A stretch of DNA of 11,865 bases from Candidatus Izemoplasma sp. GTDB lineage: Bacteria; Bacillota_I; Bacilli_A; Izemoplasmatales; Izemoplasmataceae. The number at the start of each line of letters is the position of its first letter. Positions within the stretch are counted from its first letter, which is position 1. Made by a program: the position numbers and the translations under genes. The notes beneath the pieces were generated by a model. The model saw only the letters and a list, made by a program, of their open reading frames with translations, was not told the DNA's origin and made no database searches. The stretch spans positions 1-11,865 of the forward strand of contig JAIPGE010000025.1 in NCBI GenBank assembly GCA_021736285.1. The letters run 5' to 3'. Positions 6,378-11,865 of this stretch are shown here, piece after piece.

Positions 6378-7775
6378 ATGATACACAATAATCATAGTTA
6401 TTTAACACTTGATCCCAAATTATATTCAATTATAAAACCTTATAAGGCTAAAACTAGTGACTGGGTTTTATTTAATCATGACCTTGCAAAAGACTTAGAT
6501 CTTAATTCATTATATGATACTTACGGTAAAGCTTATTTAACAGGCACCCTTGAAAATAAAATATATTTTGCAGAAGCCTATGCTGGCCATCAATTTGGTC
6601 ATTTTACTTTTTTAGGCGATGGACGTGCCTTAAATATTGGTGAAATTCTTCATAATGATAAATATTATGACATTCAATTAAAAGGCACAGGAAAAACTCC
6701 ATATTCACGTCGCGGTGATGGTAAAGCAACATTGTACTCAATGTTACGCGAATATATGATTAGTGATGCGCTTAATGGGTTAGGCGTTCCAACCACAAGA
6801 ACCTTATCTGTCATTAAGACAAATGATTCTGTCCAAAGAGAAATTCGTCATGAAGGGGCTATTGCATCCCGTATCGCATCGTCCCATATTCGGATTGGTA
6901 CCTTTCAGTTTGCCCATGTAAAAGGTGATACACCGCTTGTTAAAGATCTAGCTGATTACGCAATTAATCGTCACTATCCATCTGTTCAAAATAATTACTA
7001 TAAATTCTTTCATCACATTATGAAAGCACAAGCAAAACTGGTTGCCCATTGGCAAAGTCTTGGTTTTATCCATGGTGTATTAAATACTGATAATGTTTTA
7101 ATTTCAGGTGAAGCAATTGATTTTGGTCCTTGTGCTTTTATGGATACTTATGACCCTGAAACAGTATATAGTTTAATTGATCATCAAAAGCGTTACAAGT
7201 ATGATAATCAACCACTTATTACTTCTTGGAACCTCGCTCGACTTGCAGAAACACTCTACCCATTATTTGATAATAATGAAGCAATCGCCATCCAAAAAGC
7301 AAATAAATTAGTTGCGTCTTTTGAAGAAATATACACCTATTATTATAATGATTTTATGCGAAAAAAATTAGGGTTAACAACACCTAATCCAGCGTTAGTG
7401 AAACAACTATTGAATATTATGCGACTTCACAAACGCGATTATACAAATTCATTTGTAATGCTCACGGTAGATGATGTTGGTGATTTACTCAACATGGATG
7501 GATTTCAAGCATGGTATGATCAATGGCAAAGCATTAAAAAAACACAAAAAAATGATTCAAAATCACTCATGATGGCAAATAATCCGAGAATTATTCCCCG
7601 AAATCATCTCGTTGAAAAAGCATTACAAGACTTTGCTTTTGACAATAATCAAACAGCATTTAATGAATTGCTAGGTTTACTTAAAAATCCATATGATTAT
7701 GACCAAGTAATTGATGCGCAATTTCTTCAGAAAAACCCAAATGATGATTCTTATAAAACCTATTGTGGCACTTAA
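6378..7775 (+). CDS. selO: SelO protein adenylyltransferase (YdiU family pseudokinase)
   Basis: SelO has a kinase-like fold that binds ATP in an inverted orientation and transfers AMP to Ser, Thr or Tyr of proteins; in E. coli it acts in redox and oxidative-stress control. The 465-residue protein is full length. It has FLGDGRALNIG (78-88), LKGTGKTPYSRRGDGKATL (101-119) with the nucleotide lysine K102, and REYMISDALNGLGVPTT with E125. Further on are REIRHEGAIASRIASSHIR (154-172), HGVLNTDNVLI (232-242; N239) and AIDFG with the metal aspartate D248. It ends in YKTYCGT, the conserved SelO tail with a cysteine near the C-terminus, where eukaryotic forms may carry selenocysteine. AAAGGTGAG precedes the ATG. 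It is a single gene with its own terminator, divergent from sua5. Confidence 0.95.
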   Translation: MIHNNHSYLTLDPKLYSIIKPYKAKTSDWVLFNHDLAKDLDLNSLYDTYGKAYLTGTLENKIYFAEAYAGHQFGHFTFLGDGRALNIGEILHNDKYYDIQLKGTGKTPYSRRGDGKATLYSMLREYMISDALNGLGVPTTRTLSVIKTNDSVQREIRHEGAIASRIASSHIRIGTFQFAHVKGDTPLVKDLADYAINRHYPSVQNNYYKFFHHIMKAQAKLVAHWQSLGFIHGVLNTDNVLISGEAIDFGPCAFMDTYDPETVYSLIDHQKRYKYDNQPLITSWNLARLAETLYPLFDNNEAIAIQKANKLVASFEEIYTYYYNDFMRKKLGLTTPNPALVKQLLNIMRLHKRDYTNSFVMLTVDDVGDLLNMDGFQAWYDQWQSIKKTQKNDSKSLMMANNPRIIPRNHLVEKALQDFAFDNNQTAFNELLGLLKNPYDYDQVIDAQFLQKNPNDDSYKTYCGT

Positions 7776-7777
7776 AG

Positions 7778-7806
7778 AAAGTATCTTTTTATTAGATACT
7801 TTTTTT
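7778..7806 (+). terminator. selO terminator
   Basis: Arms AAAGTATCT (7778-7786) and AGATACTTT (7794-7802) form a 9-bp stem around a 7-nt loop, running into a T-run to 7806. It starts two bases after the selO stop codon and separates selO from the iron operon. Confidence 0.85.
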
Positions 7807-7845
7807 AACTATAATTATAAGATTATTGCTTATTTATAAAAATTA

Positions 7846-7876
7846 TTGTTTTGTTTGAGGATACCTCAAATATATG
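7846..7876 (+). promoter_or_regulatory. Promoter region of the iron transporter operon with a 7-3-7 inverted-repeat operator
   Basis: The inverted repeat TTTGAGG-ATA-CCTCAAA (7854-7870) is perfect over 7-bp arms. It lies between a possible -35 TTGTTT (7846-7851) and a possible -10 TATATG (7871-7876), spaced 19 bp. A repressor bound there would block polymerase. The T(G/A)AGG half-site layout resembles DtxR/IdeR-family metal-repressor boxes more than a Fur box. The palindrome is seen; the regulator identity is inferred from the iron genes behind it. Confidence 0.55.
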
Positions 7877-7918
7877 TGAAAATGGCATGTATCAAAAAAA
7901 GAAAGGAAGATTTTCTAT

Positions 7919-8983
7919 ATGAAAAAATTACTTATGTTTGTTGTATTAGCATTATCAATCTTTGGACTTGCTGCTTGTCAAGAAAGTAAGCAAGAAGTTA
8001 ATGTTTATACAACAAGACATTATGACAGTGATGATGCACTGTATGCACAATTTACTGAAGAAACTGGTATTACCGTTAACATTATTAACGACAAAGCACC
8101 TGCTTTAATCGAAAAAGTTAAAGCCGAAGGTGACGTCCCTCAAGCTGATGTATTCTTTTCAGCTGATGCCGGATATTTAGCACTTGCTAAAAACGAAGGT
8201 ATTTTACAAACCGTGTCAAGTGAAATATTGGCAGAAAATGTCCCATCCAAATATCAAGACGTTGATGATATGTGGTTTGGATTAACAAAACGTGCTCGTG
8301 TCTTTTTATATGACAAAAGTATTGATCCAACAGGATTAACATATGAAAATGTCACCACAATGTTTCCTGGTGAAATTATTGCCCGTTCATCATCTAACAT
8401 CTATAATCAATCACTTGTTGCTTCATTAGTCGAAGTTTTAGGTGAAGATGCTGCAACAATCTGGGTAAATGAACTCGTTTCAAATATGGCACGTGTGCCT
8501 GAAGGAAACGATCGTGATCAAGCTGTGGCAGTCGCTAATGGTGACGCAAAAATTGCTATTGCAAACTCTTATTACTACGGTAAATTAGTGAATGAATCAG
8601 ATGAAAGTTCGAGTTATTATGGTGTTACAGATACTGTTGGCATCTACTTCCCTAATCAAGGTGAAGATGAAACAGGTGTTCATATGAATATCAGTGGTGC
8701 TGGTGTTATTAAAAATGCCCAAAACAAAGACAATGCCATTAAACTAATTGAATTTTTATCAAGAACAGATGTTCAAGAGTCATTCTCAGCTACCAATTAT
8801 GAGTTTCCAGTAAATGAATCAGCAAATATGAGTACTTTACTACAAAGCTGGTTAGATGATCAAAACGTTACCGAACTGAAAGAACAAACCATTAATCTAT
8901 CTGTGCTCGGTGAGCACAATGAAACAGCTGTGATTATTATGACCAATGCGTCATGGGATAATCCATCTCATTTAAGTAACTAA
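7919..8983 (+). CDS. Ferric-iron ABC transporter substrate-binding lipoprotein (FutA/FbpA type)
   Basis: The protein captures Fe3+ outside the membrane and hands it to the permease encoded next. The 354-residue product starts with a lipoprotein signal: K2-K3, a hydrophobic core and the lipobox LAAC, with the lipidated C20. The mature part opens with VNVYTTRHYDSDDALYAQF (27-45), the FutA-type start with possible ligands Y30, H34 and Y35. It has QADVFFSADAGYL in the first lobe and the tyrosine cluster ANSYYYGKL (Y218-Y220), matching the Tyr-Tyr iron ligands of FbpA/FutA proteins. Length is typical. GAAAGGA lies nine bases before the ATG. It is the first gene of a three-gene operon behind a candidate metal operator. 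A related specificity such as Mn or 2-aminoethylphosphonate is less likely given RHY and YYY. Confidence 0.9.
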   Translation: MKKLLMFVVLALSIFGLAACQESKQEVNVYTTRHYDSDDALYAQFTEETGITVNIINDKAPALIEKVKAEGDVPQADVFFSADAGYLALAKNEGILQTVSSEILAENVPSKYQDVDDMWFGLTKRARVFLYDKSIDPTGLTYENVTTMFPGEIIARSSSNIYNQSLVASLVEVLGEDAATIWVNELVSNMARVPEGNDRDQAVAVANGDAKIAIANSYYYGKLVNESDESSSYYGVTDTVGIYFPNQGEDETGVHMNISGAGVIKNAQNKDNAIKLIEFLSRTDVQESFSATNYEFPVNESANMSTLLQSWLDDQNVTELKEQTINLSVLGEHNETAVIIMTNASWDNPSHLSN

Positions 8984-9000
8984 AAAGAGCAAACCTCTTT
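8984..9000 (+). other. Weak intercistronic hairpin after the binding-protein gene
   Basis: AAAGAG (8984-8989) and CTCTTT (8995-9000) form a 6-bp stem with a 5-nt loop right behind the binding-protein stop, followed by CTTACTTATT with no proper T-run. Such hairpins often protect the upstream mRNA or partly stop transcription, so that more binding protein than permease is made. That role is inferred. Confidence 0.35.
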
Positions 9001-9032
9001 CTTACTTATTATATAAAGGAGGGACAAATCCT

Positions 9033-10631
9033 GTGTTAACAAACTTGTTACGAAAAACGAATGATCGATTAGTTTTTATTATCATGGGACTTTTAGTCCC
9101 TCTTTTCGTTTTATTACCCCTTGTTCAGATTGTGATAAAAGCATTCGGTGACCCATCGCGTTACTATTTGATATTGCTTGAAAGTCAAGCCTTATTTGAT
9201 GGTGTCATAAGTACGTTTGAATTGGTCATCAAAGTTGGCTTATTCACTTCAACAATCGGTTTCTTGTTTGCGTATATTATGACATTCTATCAAGTTAGAT
9301 GGCAGAAAGTATTAAACATTCTAATTATTCTACCCTTAGCTATTCCTGTATATGTTGCGGCATATACGTACACCAATATCTATTATTATCTTCCTTTTTT
9401 AGAAACTGTCTTCAAAACACCCTTTTTTATGAATGGTTCAGTTTTTATTTACACATTGTTTTTATATCCTTATGTTTATTTGGCTTCAAAATCGTATTTG
9501 AAAAAAAATTTAACAGATTATATTGAAGCATCTCATACACTGGGTCGCTCTAAGTGGTCGTTGTTTTTTAAAATAATATTACCGTTATCACGGCCTGTGA
9601 TTATTGGCTCAATGTTGTTTGCACTATTTGAAACGTTATCTGATTTTGCAGTTGTTGAATACTATGGCGTATTAACGTTATCCCGCTATGTAAATTTAGC
9701 CTGGTTTAGTCAAGGCGATCTTGTTACGGCTTCTAAGTTTGCCTTGTATATCCTCGTTATGATGTTTTTCTTAATATTTATCGAACGGTTATCTCGTACA
9801 AAAAAACGTTATGCGAGTGCTGAAGTGATTCATCGTCCAATCGTAAAAGAAATACCAAATATCTACGAAAAAATCATAATATATGGATTTATATTTTCAA
9901 TTATTATCCTTGGTGCGGTATTACCGATTGTTCAAATGTTACTTTCTGTTATCATGAATTACCATTATATTCCAAGACTAGATATTCTCTTAATTACTTT
10001 TAATACGTTAAAGATTACATCAATTTCAATTGTTTTGATCATAACAATTGCGTTGTTATTAACCACTATTACAATTTATCTAAAAGGCGTAAAAAGACAT
10101 TTACTATCAACAATCTCAGTTATTGGTTATGCCATTCCATCAATGGTTTTAGCACTTGGGTTATACCTTGTCTTTATCAAAATAGACATTTTTTTATATC
10201 GATTATTTAGTCCAATTGGATTAAATAGCATGCTCTTTACATCGTCTATTCTAATCTTAATCATTGGATTTTTCATCAAATTCTTTTCCATTGCTTATTC
10301 AAACTTGATTTCAGCTTATAATCGAATGGATCATGCCTTGCTAGAAACCTCTGAAATCCTTGGTGAAAATAAACTCTCGACATTAATCCGTGTCAACATA
10401 CCGATTCTTAAACGATCAATTATCGCTGTTGCGATTATTTTATTCATTGATATGTTAAAGGAACTGACTATTGTGTATAGTCTAAGGCCGTTTAACTTTA
10501 AAACGCTCTCAACAGAAGTGTATCGATACGCAGGTAACGAAATGATAAATGTTGCTGCTTTCCCGTCTTTAATTATTATAATTTTATGTGCATTATTAAT
10601 CATTTATTTGGAAGAAGGTAATAAGAAATGA
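9033..10631 (+). CDS. Ferric-iron ABC transporter permease, fused two-domain type (FbpB-like)
   Basis: This 532-residue membrane protein forms the channel of the iron importer. It consists of two consecutive binding-protein-dependent permease domains of about six membrane helices each, as in FbpB/SfuB/ThiP. Each half carries an EAA loop that docks on the ATPase: EASHTLGRSKWSLFFKIILP from E165 and ETSEILGENKLSTLIRVNIP from E438. One polypeptide thus replaces a permease dimer. I start at GTG 9033, nine bases after a strong AAAGGAGGG, the best ribosome site in the window. The gene ends AAATGA, sharing ATGA with the next start codon, so the ATPase is translationally coupled. The second EAA loop has the usual glycine (G444). 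The sequence shows an importer; the iron specificity comes from the binding protein. Confidence 0.92.
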   Translation: MLTNLLRKTNDRLVFIIMGLLVPLFVLLPLVQIVIKAFGDPSRYYLILLESQALFDGVISTFELVIKVGLFTSTIGFLFAYIMTFYQVRWQKVLNILIILPLAIPVYVAAYTYTNIYYYLPFLETVFKTPFFMNGSVFIYTLFLYPYVYLASKSYLKKNLTDYIEASHTLGRSKWSLFFKIILPLSRPVIIGSMLFALFETLSDFAVVEYYGVLTLSRYVNLAWFSQGDLVTASKFALYILVMMFFLIFIERLSRTKKRYASAEVIHRPIVKEIPNIYEKIIIYGFIFSIIILGAVLPIVQMLLSVIMNYHYIPRLDILLITFNTLKITSISIVLIITIALLLTTITIYLKGVKRHLLSTISVIGYAIPSMVLALGLYLVFIKIDIFLYRLFSPIGLNSMLFTSSILILIIGFFIKFFSIAYSNLISAYNRMDHALLETSEILGENKLSTLIRVNIPILKRSIIAVAIILFIDMLKELTIVYSLRPFNFKTLSTEVYRYAGNEMINVAAFPSLIIIILCALLIIYLEEGNKK

Positions 10632-11248
10632 TTAAATTAAACGATATTTACTTTTCATACGATACCAGTACACCTGTCTTAACAGATTTTAATCTAACCG
10701 TCAGTCCTGGTGAAATAATAGCTATTCAAGGAAAAAGTGGATCAGGTAAATCTACTATTTTAAGATTGATTGCTGGACTTGAAAAGATTCAACTCGGAAA
10801 TATTTATCTAGATGATAAATTAATCAATACCGCCCCTGTAAACAAACGGTCTGTCGGTTATGTTTTTCAGAACAATGCGCTTTTTCCACATTTAACGATA
10901 CAGAAAAATATCGAGTATGGCTTGTTTAATCTAACTCGTCAAGTTCGAAAAAAAGCCGTCCTTGACGTTGCTAAAAAGGTTGATATTCTTGAATTACTTC
11001 AACGATATCCTCATGAAATTAGTGGTGGACAAAAACAACGGGTTGCGATTGCACGGACACTTGTTACTCAACCGAAAGTGCTCTTACTAGATGAACCTTT
11101 TAGCGCCTTAGATACTGAACTTAAAGCCACTATCCAAAGCGATATCAAACAATTGCTGGATGATTTAAAGATTACGACAATTCTCGTTACACATGATATC
11201 AAAGATGCGATGGCGCTTAATGCAAGAATTGTTCATTTGGATACCTAA
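10628..11248 (+). CDS. ABC importer ATPase for the iron transporter (FbpC-like, minimal)
   Basis: This cytoplasmic ATPase energises the iron permease. All core motifs are intact in its 206 residues: Walker A GKSGSGKST (35-43), the Q-loop glutamine in FQNNALFPHLT (Q81), signature ISGGQKQRVAIAR (131-143), Walker B VLLLDEP with catalytic E156, the D-loop SALD (159-162) and the switch histidine in VTHD (H189). The protein stops about 17 residues after the switch histidine. It lacks the C-terminal TOBE-like regulatory domain that brings typical FbpC proteins to about 350 residues, so regulation by iron bound to the ATPase is unlikely. Stop and terminator follow cleanly, so this is a short natural form and not a frameshift. 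Its ATG overlaps the permease stop by four bases. Confidence 0.92.
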   Translation: MIKLNDIYFSYDTSTPVLTDFNLTVSPGEIIAIQGKSGSGKSTILRLIAGLEKIQLGNIYLDDKLINTAPVNKRSVGYVFQNNALFPHLTIQKNIEYGLFNLTRQVRKKAVLDVAKKVDILELLQRYPHEISGGQKQRVAIARTLVTQPKVLLLDEPFSALDTELKATIQSDIKQLLDDLKITTILVTHDIKDAMALNARIVHLDT

Positions 11249-11251
11249 AAA

Positions 11252-11292
11252 CACCTCTATACAAGTAAATTGTGTAGAGGTGCTTTTCTTTT
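11252..11292. terminator. Bidirectional terminator after the iron operon
   Basis: Arms CACCTCTATACA (11252-11263) and TGTGTAGAGGTG (11271-11282) pair over 12 bp with one wobble and a 7-nt loop. TTTTCTTTT follows on the plus strand and, read from the other side, TTTTTA on the minus strand. It can end both the iron operon and the convergent unknown gene. Confidence 0.88.
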
Positions 11293-11298
11293 ATGTTT

Positions 11299-11865
11299 TT
11301 ATTCAGAAACGAGTGAAACGGTATATGTATAATCGTCTAAGTTTAATGTTCCTTTTGTGATCATCGATTCTATGTTATCTTTATCTAAGTAATTAAAAAT
11401 TTGATCTAGTCGGTCTTTTGTGATTTCTGTTTGATGAAGATACATTGTATCGAGTGTCAAAATCATTTCCATTTCATTAAGATCAATCTCCAAATTAAAT
11501 GTGAGATATAATGATGATTCAATATCCGGATATTGATTACGCCCAAAACTTACTGTCAAAACTATCTGATTTTCCTCATTTAAGGTTACAAAAGCATATC
11601 CAACGTATCCTACATTGTTTGTTGCGATGTTTTCACAAATATCTGTTTCACAATCGCTTAACGGATCATATGCATCATTCACATTGGTTCTAATCGAATC
11701 GAGTAACATTAAATTAAGAAATTCTTCAGCCAATATATAATCGTCTTCGGTAGAAAGTGGATTAACAATTTCAACCAATTTAGCTTCCGCTGTTAACAAT
11801 AAATCACCATCATTCTCATAGACGGCTTGTGGCAGTGCACTGCTTTCTGTCTCAACATTGAATTT
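11299..11865 (-). CDS. Acidic protein of unknown function, C-terminal part (5' end beyond window)
   Basis: I do not recognise this protein. The frame is open without a stop from 11299 to the right edge, giving 188 residues, so the gene continues outside. The in-frame TTG at 11799 is not needed as a start. The visible part is strongly acidic (37 Asp/Glu against 8 Lys/Arg). It alternates short amphipathic helices (TEDDYILAEEFLNLMLLDSI) with beta-rich stretches (NVGYVGYAFVTLNEENQIV; SSLYLTFNLEIDLNEMEMIL). A single C-x4-C pair (CETDIC) could form a disulfide. Few charges of one sign and paired cysteines would suit a secreted or anchored domain, with the signal or membrane anchor in the missing N-terminus. 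This is inference only. It is convergent with the iron operon and shares its terminator. Confidence 0.7.
   Translation of the reverse strand, partial: KFNVETESSALPQAVYENDGDLLLTAEAKLVEIVNPLSTEDDYILAEEFLNLMLLDSIRTNVNDAYDPLSDCETDICENIATNNVGYVGYAFVTLNEENQIVLTVSFGRNQYPDIESSLYLTFNLEIDLNEMEMILTLDTMYLHQTEITKDRLDQIFNYLDKDNIESMITKGTLNLDDYTYTVSLVSE

Noticed and set aside
7760..7775. Possible selenocysteine at the SelO C-terminus
   Set aside because: The tail reads TGT (Cys) and the stop is TAA; there is no in-frame TGA to recode, so this is the cysteine form.
10624..10632. TGA read as tryptophan (genetic code 4)
   Set aside because: TGA ends lysA and the permease exactly where the next gene starts, and tryptophans are TGG throughout, so the standard bacterial code fits.
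11511..11693. Plus-strand open frame inside the unknown acidic gene, plus similar short frames at 781-987, 9299-9526 and 10331-10603
   Set aside because: All lie inside better supported genes in another frame and lack motifs or ribosome sites.

Overview
The window looks like a chromosomal piece of a low-GC, AT-rich Bacillota/Mycoplasmatota-type bacterium. The codon usage, A+T-rich spacers, AGGAGG-type ribosome sites and Gram-positive-style lipoprotein signal all fit. TGA is used as a stop (lysA, the fbpB/fbpC junction) and tryptophans are TGG, so this is not a code-4 mycoplasma. A deep-branching Acholeplasma-, Izemoplasma- or Haloplasma-like lineage, or a related Firmicute, is my inference; no marker gene here settles it.

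Left block (1-3930), lysine/diaminopimelate synthesis. A minus-strand operon reads promoter, lysine riboswitch (L box), terminator, lysA, then the first 16 codons of lysC (aspartokinase), which runs off the left edge. Divergent from it is dapL-patA, the deacetylase and aminotransferase of the acetylated DAP branch. Together they cover the first step, two late steps and the last step of lysine synthesis. Only the minus-strand arm carries the visible riboswitch.

Middle block (3934-7806), single genes separated by good terminators. A minus-strand membrane protein resembles the mainly eukaryotic Mpv17/PMP22 family. A small cupin follows a promoter with a CRP/FNR-like palindrome centred close to -41.5. 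Next come a full-length Sua5-type threonylcarbamoyl-AMP synthase (tRNA t6A) and SelO, the pseudokinase-fold protein AMPylase.

Right block (7840-11292), a complete ferric-iron ABC importer operon. It has a lipoprotein binding protein of the FutA/FbpA type, a fused two-domain permease and a minimal ATPase. Its promoter region carries a 7-3-7 inverted repeat that looks like a metal-repressor operator. The right edge holds the C-terminal part of an unrecognised acidic protein on the minus strand.

I saw no tRNA, rRNA, CRISPR array, insertion sequence or phage gene. The most unusual items are the Mpv17-like bacterial protein, the cupin promoter geometry and the candidate iron operator.
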